64,000 bases of DNA. It comes from Elysia crispata. Taxonomy: Eukaryota; Mollusca; Gastropoda; Plakobranchidae. Each line of letters begins with the position of its first letter. Position 1 is the first letter of the stretch. Where the stretch lies: contig JAWDGP010006596.1 in NCBI GenBank assembly GCA_033675545.1, forward strand, positions 316,001 through 380,000, in the 5' to 3' direction. The notes under the pieces were generated by a model, which did not search any database, was not told where the DNA came from, and saw only the letters and a list, made by a program, of their open reading frames with translations. The position numbers and the translations under genes were made by a program. Shown in pieces: positions 30,970 to 50,682 of the stretch.

Positions 30970-33900
30970 AAGAACTGAAAAAGATGACTGCTGGAAACAG
31001 CGCTGAAGAGACCAATGTTCATGGCATTGACGCTCCTAGATCATCTTTCTTACTATTATATTGTTGATCTTGTTTGTCTAAGCCTTGCATGGCAGTTTTT
31101 CTAAATTTACTAAGTAAGAACCCATTACACCATAATATTGTTTTGCTGTTTGACGAAATCGCCAAATCATTAATATTAAGACTACAGAAATAAAAATCGT
31201 AACTTCTCAAAGCAAAAAGTTCTTTTGAGCCATAAGGATAATAAATTATGCAAATAACATGGTTGGTCGTAATGTTGAAATATGTATTTAGCCCCAAAAT
31301 AATGCCCCTGAAGATTTGTAAAAATCATAATAATCACATTACAATATTTAACTCGTCTGGATCTTGGCTGCCTGTTTTGCTTTCTTTTTTCTCAATAATT
31401 GTACTTTATATTTTCGTACCTTTTCATCGTGTCCAGTGTAGCCCAGTTTTCTTTTCAAGCAAAATCATGTTAATTTGGTGCATTGTATATTGACAGAGAG
31501 ACGAAATCATCTTCATGTCTCTTATGCCATCCTTTTAAGAAAGTTTGAAATGTTCTTGGGTTCAGTTTTCTCAGTCGAGAGAAGTCACTCTAATCAATGA
31601 TATCGTGGTTCCTTGATACAGCCTGACAAACACAAGATCTCATGTTTTACAACACGATAAAGAAGTCTCTACACAGGTATAGTATAAAAGCCGTGACTGC
31701 CTCGTACGTGATGCCAATATGTGTGACGTAACTTGTGACATGTAGTGATTTGTTGTGTCTCTGTTGACATTATTTAGACTACACAAGGTATATGACTCAC
31801 GGTATGGATTTATTTGCGAAGTTAATAGGCAAGTTTCAAGCTTTCCAGCAAATCGCATTTCATTTTTAAAAATTAAATTAAATGCCTTTCAGAGTGTAAA
31901 CTGTACATCTTTTAGTTCCTCTACATACCTAGGACATGGATAAAAAGTTGTGGGTAGAAGTAAAAAGTAAACTATGTTTTTGGATGCTTTATTCTTTGAA
32001 ACCTCTTAACCTGTAGCAACGCGAGTGAGGCTAGAAGGGTAGTCGCTCCAGCTACTATCGGATGAGGTTCAAAAACATGATTTTAGTTATTTATTTATTG
32101 GACTTCGTGAAAGACACGTCTTTCTGATATCCAGTGCTCTGAAACCAGAACAGGTTAAGTTAAAAGATAGTTTAAACCTGAATTGGAGAAAACCTTAACA
32201 TCTTAGGTAGTTTCGATTCGATATTTTTTTTTCTATACAGTCATCATCCTTAGTTGTTTTTTTTTTAATTGTTTAGATCTTTAGGATCAACAGAATAAAG
32301 TACACGCGGGTCGACATTAAGGGTATCACAAACTTTTCTGTTGTACAACAAGGACTTTAGCCATCCTGCCATACATTATGTTGGCGTATCTGATGACTAA
32401 GGGGGGCTGCTGGAGAAAGTATATTTCTCTGCAAAAAGGCCAGTTATTCGTGGTGTGTGAAACAGCAAGAAAGGATGTTGAAGACGCTGCAATCTGAGCG
32501 AAAGCAATGACGACAAACATTGTTGACCATCGCAATCCTAGTTTTGACGGGATTTGATCCAAGTAATTTATTAGACTCTTATGAGATTCTCCATATTCAT
32601 TCTGCGAAGGTCCGGTTAAATAGAGTCATTCATACATTAAATAGGGTATAGATCGACCCACTGAATTTGGAAGGAGACAATCTTAAATTTGGATTATTCT
32701 TTACTCCAGGAAGAGTTTGTAGGCTACCTTCGACTCTCCGTGCCTCGAGTTTTGATTAAAATTATAGCTTCTTGCGGATAAGAGAAAAGGTATTATTAAA
32801 TCAAGGTGTGCCAGGAGGACGTGCAAAAATTGCAAAGGAGAAAATTAAGCCAAAAAATTATGAAACGATATAAGAAAGGCAACATTAGGAGTAGTAAAGA
32901 CCATGAGTTAAGCACCCCAATAACTCTTCAGAACCTAGCAATAAGTTTGCAGCAGACATTAATTAATAAAACAAAACAAAAAAATAGTTCAAGAATATGC
33001 TACCAAAATTCGTGGAGGAAAAAACTGAAATAAGATAATCGTTAAATTTTTAAAAATATTTATAGCATTTCAACTAACTGCTAATCATGTTTTATGTGGC
33101 GCATAATGCCATAAATAAAAAATATCAATCTTTTCAATTTGTAGCGACATTCCATTATCATTTATATTTTGTGCATATGACCGCAAATTAAAAAAAAAAT
33201 TGTTTAGTTGAGAAGTAATTAGATATAGTATCAACTTTTTCTTTTCAATATATTTTCGGAAAGAACCATTAAAACTTGTTAATAATATAAACCTATCGCT
33301 GCTATAAGAAGTGGAGCTGTCGAAACCCCTTTCTACCTTCTCAAAAACTAAACAAAGTTAAAAAAAATAAAACCCAAGCGTTTTTTCCTTCCCCTAAAAA
33401 GAAAAAAAAATTATGTTTCTTTAATTTTCTTGTCTCAACCTGTTCACTCTCTCTACGTGTACTAACTGCGTGTGTATCTGTTCTCTCTAGACTTTTTCTA
33501 CAATTCTATACCTATTTCAAAATATACTAGAAAATGATTTTTTTTTCTATCATAAACCATGTTTGATTCCTAAATCCCAAAATCGGTAGCAAACATTTTT
33601 AAATCTCTCAAAAGTATTTCATTTTATTATTGAATCCGTCCTTTCACTAGTGAGACAAAAATGTAGCCAACTTTTCAAGACCTTTCTTCCGTTGTTTATT
33701 TTTAAGTTTTACCTATCTTGAATTGTTATTCTTTCTATGTTCTTAAGTAATGACTTTCGTTTGTTTCAACCAGTGATCTCCCTTACGACATTTTTAAATC
33801 GCTCGTCCTAGCGTTAAAAAAATTTTTTTTTTAATTTTCTAAGATCAGGCGATGTCATATCGAACCAATCCTCGTGTTTGCTTTATTCTCAACATCTTCT

Positions 33901-35600
33901 TTCCTGATTCATTAAACTAATCTAATTATGAATACTTCATAGGTCTTGCTGAAGATTTTCCTAACAGTGCAGAGATAAAAGTTGTAATCAAAGTATAGTT
34001 TAGCTTTCTTCATATTAATGTAGGGAATGAGACCTCACAAAGAGTTATGCTATCGAGTTGAATGTCATGAGCTCTACTTTAAGCCATGCGGCACACAGAA
34101 AATGTCCATTTGCCATACGCCGCTCGTCATATCACCAGCCACTTGCTATACTTTTCAATTTCCATACGCCGCTGTGAGAGGAAGGAGAAATTAAAGACTG
34201 ACGCCACACGTCGCTTCGCTAAACAATAAAAAGTTATAGCTCGTAGGACTTTGCCACAGCCACACAGAAACTTTTGAGTGTAACGAACTGGCGGACGAGC
34301 AAACAAAAAAAAAAAAAAAAAAAGAAAGGCGCTGGTTGTTTGTGTTGACGATTTATGCTTCACTCCAAATTCTCTATTAATGGTAACGTATCAATTTCAA
34401 ACACCAATCTTTATTTTTAAAGGTAAAATTGATATATTCGGATATTGATTAAAAAAAAAACGCGCTGAAGGCAAGGCAACTGTTACAGGTTATTAATTTC
34501 TTCTTACCATCAACAGAAAGATTGATCCATGAAGTTATAGTGACCACGCTATCTCCAGGAGAGTATGATTCTTTATGTTTTGGATAGTTGGTGTCCTAAA
34601 TGAAAGGACATTCCTTGACAAGATAAATAATTAATCTTATTTTTTTGCAGCGTCGAATCCTTGCTATTATTTGACAGTGGCCATAATTGAAAAATGAAAA
34701 AAAAAATAAAAAAAAAACAAACAAAAAAACTTTCAAACTGAAAACAAGCAGGAGCAAATAATTATGCTCATCCGTTTTAACAAAGGCGAACGTAAGACAA
34801 AATGAATGAATAAGTGCATTACATACGATTTTATGATAATCGTGGTCATTCAAATTTCAGCAAAAACACTTAGGAAAGTAAAGGAGAAAAAGTCTTAAAC
34901 CATATTAATATGCTAAAAAAAATTATATAAAGCAAAGTGATTATTATCGTCTCACACTTTCTTTTTACCTTACGAATAATAGTGCTCACAACAAATGACA
35001 GTTAGTCAGAGCATGATTGTCATGAAATCTTTAAATGCGCTTGGATCAGTCTTAATTCAATGGAACGATAAATCTTAGATTGTTTAGAACCAGTGACCAA
35101 GCGTTGTTACGGAAGTGACACGATAACTTTGTTTCCCAATTCTTTAGGGTCTTTTTAAGATCTTTTATCACATTTGAATTTGTGGATTTTACAAAACTAT
35201 GAAGCTTTTGAGAAACGTGGACAGAATGATTTGACACTTTAATAAACACTGTTTTAAATTAAAGCGCAGGGTTGATTTAAACTAAGTTTGCGTAAAGAAT
35301 TTGAGGTATAAAAATAATACCAAACTATATATTATTTCTTTAAAAAGTTGAATGTATTTACTAAATTAAAAAAAATATCACAGTTTCTTCTTGTAATACA
35401 AATAACATGATAAAATCAATTGCGAAGCGACAAGGTATTTTAATTTTCTTAGAAATTCCAGAAAAATGACATTCAGCCGTATACTTTTGTGAAAGCAAAA
35501 AGACACAGTGTTGAAAATAATGCTTTTCATATACTTGAATTCTAGGAAGAGATTCACAGAACTGAGGACAAATGAAATGAAGGTTTTAATATTTCAGAAA
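30970..35600. other. Non-coding region between genes A and B
   Basis: AT-rich, no supported coding region. A TATAAAAG at 31684 is not followed by a convincing exon. The solo MITE-like end is at 34020. Confidence 0.5.
34020..34081 (+). repeat. Solo end related to the 3.2 kb MITE-like element
   Basis: After a TA, about 60 bases match the right inverted end of the 3182-3466 element with roughly nine mismatches (CACAAAGAG, TCATGAGCTCTACTTTAA). Similarity stops after TTTAA, and no partner end is visible within a few hundred bases. Confidence 0.6.
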
Positions 35601-35626
35601 TATAAGGAGAGAAAAAGAGGTTGTGA

Positions 35627-35909
<283 letters not shown>

Positions 35910-35929
35910 TGAACCCAATACCTTCATCT

Positions 35930-36490
35930 TCCAACTTTATTTCACATTGCTGAAGTTCACTTTTCTTACAACTTCATCTCATATATTTATCTCAAATGTC
36001 ATGTTGCAAGTCCATCATGCATATTAATTTAATCCACAGAAACATCCCACGTGATAATCTCAAAAGTTCATCCTTCAGGTGTAACATGCAGACCCATCAT
36101 TAAAAAAAAACAACATCCTTCAGCTTCATCCTACATATTCTTCCCACAAGTTTATTCCAACAGGCACATACTACATGTTCATTCTAAAGGTACATTTCAC
36201 AGGCTTATCCCACATATTTATCCTACAGTTTGATTTGACGGGTCCATCTTGTAAAATCATCTCTTAGATCCATACGACCTGTTCACTCGACAGGTTGTTC
36301 ACATACGTCTGCTCTGTAGGTCCATATTACTCATTTATGCTTCGTGTTCATCTCGCACATTCCTTCCTCATGAACATCCTGCAAGTTTGTCCAACAGGTT
36401 TATCCCCCAGTTTTATCCAGCATTTGACTCTACAGGTTTAATCTGTTGACTCATCCATCTTTTAATGTCAAATCACAGGTTCGCTGCACA
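35930..36490 (+). repeat. Degenerate minisatellite, TTCATCC-CACAGG type
   Basis: The stretch repeats variants of TTCATCCTACAGG and TTCATCCCACA at roughly 15-20 base spacing, for example near 36062, 36116, 36219 and 36398. It looks like an old, heavily mutated minisatellite. No coding signal. Confidence 0.6.
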
Positions 36491-37687
36491 TTTACATTTT
36501 AAGGAATCACCTATACCTGTCCAAATGGATAACTGTGCAAAGACTGGGCATGATAAATTACCTCTAGAATGATGGCGATCAGTGCCTAATGGGCACCGTT
36601 TTGTTATGCCCATGGACAAAAATGAGAATTTACTATAAAACGCTCTAGCGTGTATTTTTTTTTTTTTATTCTCGTTGATACTCCATGTGTGATAACTATC
36701 ATCCGTCAGATTAACTGATGTGAATTGTCATTTATCTTGCTAGTATTCACACCAGTATACCTATCGTTACAACTCTCGTTATTATGGTTCGGGATAGAAG
36801 AGAACCAATGATTACACACTCGGTTAATAAACAAAAGATTTGAACAATGCTGTAGAACGTCGATCTACTTGGAGGTCAATGAACTGACTTTCCAAGAGGT
36901 TAAACGAGCAGTTTGTTACGTCTGTGTTCAGCAATTGTGAGATAAGGGTCCGACAACTCTGGTTTCTCGTGTACTGGACCAAGAGATGTGTGGTATCATG
37001 GTTACAGCAGTTTAAAATGGTCGCATGAAAGAAATCCATTTATTTTATGTCTTATCGATATTCCTAAAGACCAATACCCTCTGTTGTTCTGGATAATATA
37101 TATTTTTATCCTAAATGTTAATACTTCAGTAATATCCAAATTGAATTTTTTTTCGTAAACCTAAAAATGTATATTTTATGTTCATTTTAATTGATTGACC
37201 CAAATGCTTTTCGTCTTCCAAGTATAAAAAAAACCTGCATTCAAAAAGAATCGCTGGTAAAATGCAAATGTCAAAATGCCGTATTTTTTTTTTTTGGTGA
37301 GCGAGTAACTTTAAAGAGAGTAGCAGCAATAAAGTCAATTTGATTTTTAAATTCTTTCTATCCAATAATTTTTGCGAATTTTTTCTCATGCCCTTATCGT
37401 ACCATGCTCATGGAAATTCTTCAAAACACACATAAAAATGTGTAAAAGTGGTCTTGGAAATTATAGGGAAGTACTTAGGCTGATTGCCGTGTCACCATTT
37501 TTGTTATTTCGTAAGAAAAGCGTAAAAATCATCTCTGAGTTTCCGAGTAAAACACACACACAAAGGGAAAAACAATTGTGACAATTCTCAATCAAAACTG
37601 TTAATTTCATGTTTTAATCATATTGAGGTTAGTGGTGATGATATAATGATTACGTTGTGGATACCGGTGCTGTTCTATTAGTGATAT

Positions 37688-37834
37688 GATGACGATGACG
37701 ATGATGATGATGATGATGATGATGATAATGATGATAATGATGATGATGCTGGTCCAGTTGTAGTGTTGTTTATGAAGATGAGGATGAAAATGATGATGAT
37801 GATGCTGGTGCTGTTGTACTGGTGATGATGATGA

Positions 37835-37872
<38 letters not shown>

Positions 37873-37928
37873 AATGATGATGATGATGGTGATGATAATG
37901 ATGATAACGCTGGTGATTATGATGATGA
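37688..37928 (+). repeat. Interrupted (GAT)n tract
   Basis: GAT/ATG triplets with scattered AAT and GCTGGT interruptions; two similar sub-blocks each include a GATGCTGGT-TTGTA motif, so part of the tract was duplicated. Confidence 0.85.
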
Positions 37929-38150
37929 AAGATGTTGATAAGCTACGTGGGATTGAAAAATTCCATCACTTTCAAAAAGAGAAAATGTCTGCCTTGTATA
38001 TGTTAAAACACGGTCACGTATCAGATGTCACTGCTTTGCACACTTGAATACAATGTGGCTGTCTTTGTGCTTATCTATTCTATCAATTAGATGACGTTTC
38101 AAAAATACAAACCGGGAGTAATGCAATGCAGTCATTAACATAATACAGGG

Positions 38151-38158
38151 TATATATA
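38151..38158 (+). promoter_or_regulatory. TATA box of gene B
   Basis: TATATATA lies 99 bases before the proposed start codon at 38250, after an AT-moderate stretch. The distance matches genes A and C. Confidence 0.55.
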
Positions 38159-38249
38159 GGTATCAAGAAATATTGAAATATAGCATTGCTGAACAAACAG
38201 TCTGAGTAAAGGCCAAAGCCAGCTATTTTTCTCAAGTCACAAACTCAAT

Positions 38250-44917
<6,668 letters not shown>

Positions 44918-46257
44918 TAAGATCTTCATCATTCTAGCGGACTCGAGTAACTCAGCAAAACAGAAAAAAATAGAAAGGAAAAGATGGCGGCGGAAATAAT
45001 TTCTGGAACTTGGAAAAAAAAAGGAAAGAAATAAATATGTCATCAGGGTGCCAAGACGTTGTAGGACACCGGGTGGCAATAAGAGTCTTTTCCTCTCTTC
45101 TTTTTGTATTAAATTATTTCGCATGCCATGAATCTCACAAATCCTGAAGGTTTGTAATAATAAATAACTCGTTGTTGCGAATGGAAGTGTTTACTTAACA
45201 TTTAACACGCTAAGGTTTGACTTGCTGGATCTTCTTTCCTCAAATATCAAATCTATGAGAAATTGATGTACATCCCATCTAAAATATGAGTTCTCTATAA
45301 GGGTAAATAAATTAAAATGAAACAAGACATAAAGAAATAATTTTCTTAGAGATTGGGTGCAGTTATTCTAGTAGGATTCTATATTTGTGCTGTCAGAACA
45401 ATGCCAAGAACTGTTGCAAAAGACATTATTAATTCTTGAATATTGTTGGTGTCAACTCCCAAAATAGGATAAAGATTTTTGTTCTTGTGTTTACTGTTTT
45501 TTGATTGTTTGTTGCCTGTATGTTCATTTTCATTAAAAAGCTACGCTAAAAATTGCTTCAAATTGTTACTCTTGCCTCTTTAATTAATACAACAAAAGCG
45601 AATTCTTCAATTTCACGTGTCAGGCTCATTTGATGAGGTCGAAACTCAATATTATTTACTGCAGTAACTAGACATGAAAAAAAAAAAAAAACCCAAACAA
45701 TTTCTTTTATTTTCTACCACCTTGGTTGATGGTCTTCTTCACGTTCTCAGATAGAGAGAAAACTATTTGGCAAACAACAACGACGCATACTTTTACTTGA
45801 TTTCATATAATGAGGGAGTTACTGCTTATCAGCTTCGAAAAAAAAATAAAATGAAGGTGTATTTTAATGCCATGTTGTTTCGTGCATATTTAGGCGGTGT
45901 TGCCAAGTTATTTCTTTTGTGAAATCCTAAACATGTTCAAGAGACAATTCACTTTAACCATCGATTACTTCCCAAACACAATACGAAACATACCGTAGAG
46001 TGTAGAGAAGGAGGTAATCGATTCTTCTTAAAATCACTAAACCACAACGCAATCATCATTTTCAGTACATGCAGCTCATGATATGCTAATCTTTGACAAA
46101 ATGGCGCTGAGCCAAGAGTATAAATATACCTCTCCCTCTCTTTCTTTCTTTCTCTCTTTCTGTCACAGTATCTTTTTATCTCTTGCTACTACCTTCTCTC
46201 TTCCTTTTTCTCTCCCTTTTAATTTTTATATCTTCTCTTCACCTCTCATTTCTTCTC

Positions 46258-46258
<1 letters not shown>

Positions 46259-46323
<65 letters not shown>

Positions 46324-46386
46324 TTGTCTCTGTAACTGCCTCTGTCTATCTGTCTGTCTCTCTATCTCACTCTCTGACTGTGTGTG

Positions 46387-46433
<47 letters not shown>

Positions 46434-46445
46434 CTTTTTCTCTCA
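46259..46445 (+). repeat. (CT)n, TCTG and (GT)n simple sequence
   Basis: Long CT tract grading into mixed pyrimidine-rich repeats and a short GT tract. Confidence 0.95.
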
Positions 46446-48475
46446 CTTGTCTCTCCCTGCCATCAAACTACTTAAAAAAAAACAACCCAGCCACTGCTGC
46501 AATAGAAAATGGAAAGTAATTTTTTTTTTATTTTGATCGCAAAATTCTGCATAACTTCATTTAATAACTTGTGATTAATAGATAGAGACTCTTGATTTTC
46601 CTGAATAATTTAAAACAGTTGAAAATGTAAAAAAATAACATACGCGATGTGTGTTTATAGCGTGTTTCAGCTCCCCTGTCATTGAAAATCCAGATTTCTG
46701 ATAATGTTAGGCTACTTAAACAGCAAAGGTTATTGAAAAGAAAAGCTATAAAATAATGAGACAGTATTTGGGCGACCTTACATTTTGTTCCTCTGTATCC
46801 TTCAGTATAATATTGGCCAGAGTCAAGTAACATTCTGCATTTCTTAGGGGAAGTTAAAAATATAAAAAAAAAAACTCGTTCAAATCACACACTTTTCCAA
46901 GCGAACTGACATATCTCAGAATTTTAGAGAATCAATTCTGTCGCACTTCGCAGTTGATCAACGCCTCTTAAATCTTTTTTCAGAATCTTATACAAATTAA
47001 GAAAGCACGCGAAGTGGGAAAAAAGTTAAGGACGAGCGAAGAGAATACGGAAAAAGCACGCTTTGATCTTAGACATGTAATGTTTTGAAAGAAGGTGCGA
47101 TATATTTTTTCCTCCGTTCTATTTTCAGAGTTCTTCATAATACTTCATTTTGAAAATTCATTTCTTTAATTTCAAGTTCGCTTCACAGACATAATTTAAA
47201 TTTAATTGTAGATGATGCCGTTCTCTGTAATATCTACGTATCCAGTGAAAAAAACGGTGAGAAATGTTGACAAAAACAAAAAGGAAATATCTCTAGAGTT
47301 ATCAAAAATTTCGGATCTTAGCCTATTTTTCATTTTAATTAATTCTCGTCTTCGAAAAAAAAAGTAGCATTAAGAGGCACGTCCTTAGTTTAAATTAGGG
47401 TATATCAAATGGAAGAAAATCAACAAAGAGCATAACAAATTTTGTTCGGTTAAAAAATACTTGTATTAGAAGGTTATTTTAAGAGTCATCGAAGCGATTC
47501 CTTTGAAATATATTTGGTGAAATTCTCGCATAAATAGGTGCGCGTTTACAAAATGAACAGTATTACAAACAGGAAAAAAAAGAAAAAAAACTGGATGACA
47601 TCCTTTAGTAATAAGAGTGAGCAACTCAGTGGTTGAGAAACTGATTGACTGTAGACATTCCAGTCATGCAGGACAGGGCTAATAAAAGGAAGACTCCAAC
47701 TCAGCCATAAAGGCCAAAGGGAAAATTACTTATGACGTCAAATAATACGCTGGTTCTATGGAATTTATTGTTTATGCACTTCAACAAAAAGATTTTCCCA
47801 TTCGTATTTAAATGCATTAGGAACTTATGAAAATTTTGCTCTTACTTGCTGTGAGCATTGCTCACCGGTTTGTGAAACATTTGCAATGGATTCAGAGGTT
47901 ATAAAATTTGGCCTCTGTTATTCTCAGATTGTTTAGAACCAGGGGTGTTATCGAATTTTACCTCTATTACATTGTTCACGTGGATGATAAAAATTCTTGG
48001 AAGATATCTTTCAGGGTGCATTATGACATGACAAGAAAGAAAAATCAGGAGAAATTAGCAAATCCAGGAACAAGGGCGAGGGCAGGAGGGCGATAACTAA
48101 AGCATGGCAGGGAAATGGGTACTTCAGTTGTGTCAAGTAGATCATTTCCTTCGATAGAAAATTCGACTGTGTTGGTAAGTTTTTCCGTAAATGAGAATTT
48201 TATAATAAGTAAATTATAAATATATATGCATTTTTTTTTCCTGAAAAGGATCCAGATCACATTTAGTATAAGACTTCGAAAAAGACCTCCGAGTAACGTA
48301 CAATACTTTGCACTATCTATAGAAATATCTATAAAAAATCAAGTCTGTTGCTATCTCGCGAGAACAAAACGTGCTGAATTGAGCAAGAAGTCTTCTGAGT
48401 GATAAACTATTATCTTCAGCCTGTCTCAGTCTGGCTAGTTCTCTCAGTCTATGTCTGTTATTGACACGGTGTTAC

Positions 48476-48648
48476 TTTCTCTCTATCTGTCTGTCTGTCT
48501 GTCTCTCCCTCTATCTTTTTCATTTTGAGTCTTTCTGTCTCTCCCTCTATCTCTCTCTTTTTCATTGTGAGTCTTTCTGTCTCTCCATCTTTGCTCTGTC
48601 TCTGTCGGTCTGTCTCTGTCTATTTCACTTTCTTTCTTTCTCTCCCTC

Positions 48649-48684
<36 letters not shown>

Positions 48685-48816
48685 ACTGTGTATGTCTGTC
48701 TGTCTCTGTCTCTGTCTGTCTCTGTCTGTCTCTGTCTGTCTCTGTCTGTCTCTGTCTCTGTCTCTGTCTCTGTCTCTGTCTCTCTATCTCTCTGTCTCTG
48801 TCTCTGCCTCTCTCTG

Positions 48817-48874
<58 letters not shown>
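48476..48874 (+). repeat. TCTG/TCTC compound repeat with terminal (CT)n
   Basis: About 400 bases. An internal higher-order unit TCTGTCTGTCTC repeats several times before a pure CT tract; a pair of about 60-base units lies near 48520 and 48570. Confidence 0.93.
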
Positions 48875-48879
<5 letters not shown>

Positions 48880-50417
48880 TGCTTTCTTTTTTCCTTTTAT
48901 CTCTCTTTCGCTTATATTTTTTTTTCTGCCAAAATTGTTTCCTACATCATTATTTGTTATAGAACAACTCAAACTAATATGTCAGAGGAGAGAAAGATGT
49001 ATCACGTTCTGTTTGGCCATCTTCATTGGAGGCTTTTCTAGTTTTGGTGAGATTTTAGGAGTCATTCTATAATGTTTTGTCATGTATACATAACTCTAAG
49101 TCGTTAAAAAATACAAGCTCTTCCTAATTTGCTAACTGTAACATTCTTCCAAATCTAAGGTCCATCATTTTTAAGGCATAGTTTGTTAATAATTATTATA
49201 AAACCTTTTCTCTTTTTCTTTTTCTAGTACCTATTTAATAAAAGAGAGTTTTTAAGTTACCACACCGAGTCTTGTTTGATAGCAGAGTCCTCTAAATTCT
49301 TTGCTCATAATTCTTACATCGTATATTTTCTACCACAAACAGTACTCTGTTGAAAGTATTGAATTTGACTACGTTATAAATGTTGGTCCTGCCGTCTAAG
49401 TTGTAAGCAGATACCCATATAAACAATGCAAAACGTTTTGCCGTAATGCATTATTCAAACTGAAAGGAAACCTTTTCGTGACTCCTTAGTTCAGAAAAGC
49501 CGATGCTGAGTAAAGCATTTTTTTTTAAATTGTCAGCAAAATTTCTATTGCACTTTGCCTCACAAACATTTTTGTTCAGGAGTATGCTGAGTCTTATTTC
49601 CATTGACATCGCTTCTGATTTGAAATACGGGAATTGAACGTAAACAATTATGTTTCCCAGCAGCCTCAGTTTTCAAACCTTAGCACTGAGCCAATCAAAT
49701 AACAAATCTTTTTCCATGTGTGATAGCACATTTTTAATTGAATGACGGTAATGTAATCTTTCTTTAAGAAACTGAATGATCTGAATCTCAACAATTTAGC
49801 TTCATCTTTGGAGAAGAAAAGAACTTATTCAATGCTTTGCGGGTATCATTTTAAAACCATTCATAAATAAAATAGAAGATAATTATATATTTGGCACTGA
49901 GGTGTTGATGTGTCGGATTTCTTTTTGGCCGCAGTTCTCTTTTCATTGCTTACATAATAGAACGGTATTTCAAAACCTCTGACCTTTCTTCGCTCCAGAA
50001 ACAGTTGGTTAAACGAAAGAGTGGGGTAGTGCAAATTTTCCACAATTTAACTGTAAATTTCAATATACTGTTTTATTTCTCTCTCTCTCTAAAAAATATA
50101 ATAAAAAAGCAAACACCAGACTGTTTCGCAATAGTTGTCATTTGTTGACATTATAGATGAGGCGTAGAACGAGAGATACAGTCAACATATACCTACGTTA
50201 CTGTACAGTCCAGACAAGAATAACACTTTAATAAAGAAAGCGAGGTTTTGATCCTCTCTTTATTTGCTATTGAACGACAAAAGCAAGTGTAAAGACACAA
50301 GAACGAAATATCAGAAGAAATTGTCAAAGAGTGAAATGTAAAAAAAAAATAAAAAGCAAACGAAGAGACAAACAAGTCAAACGTTTCAAAAAAAAAATGA
50401 ATGATGCGTATAATAAA

Positions 50418-50682
50418 TATCAAATAAAAGCCATAGGTTTACAATTCCTAAAATAAAAAAAAGAAAGAAAGAAAAGAAAAAAAAAAGAAAATTCATATAC
50501 AGGGATAAAGTTTGCAATGCCAAATTAGAAAGATCAAATAAAAGGAAGAAGTTTGTAATCCTCCCCCCCTCCCCCCCCCCCAAAAAAAAAAAAAAAAAAA
50601 AAAAAAGACAAGTCAAATAAAAGGAAGAAGTTTGTAATCCCCCCAAAAAAGAAAAGTCAAATAAAAGGAAGAAGTTTATAAT
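50418..50682 (+). repeat. Decayed tandem repeats with poly-C/poly-A spacers
   Basis: The block CAAATAAAAGGAAGAAGTTT recurs at 50534, 50614 and 50658, with a degenerate relative near 50420. Between copies lie variable runs of C and A, up to about 12 C and 26 A. Spacing varies because the homopolymer runs vary. Confidence 0.8.

Noticed and set aside
31684-31800. TATAAAAG as a promoter for gene B
   Set aside because: No start codon with a phase-1 donor follows; the site at 38151 with ATG at 38250 fits better.
48461-49072. 203-residue Cys/Leu/Ser-rich frame
   Set aside because: The cysteines come from TGT in TCTG repeats, not from a protein family; no relation to the 14-cysteine genes.
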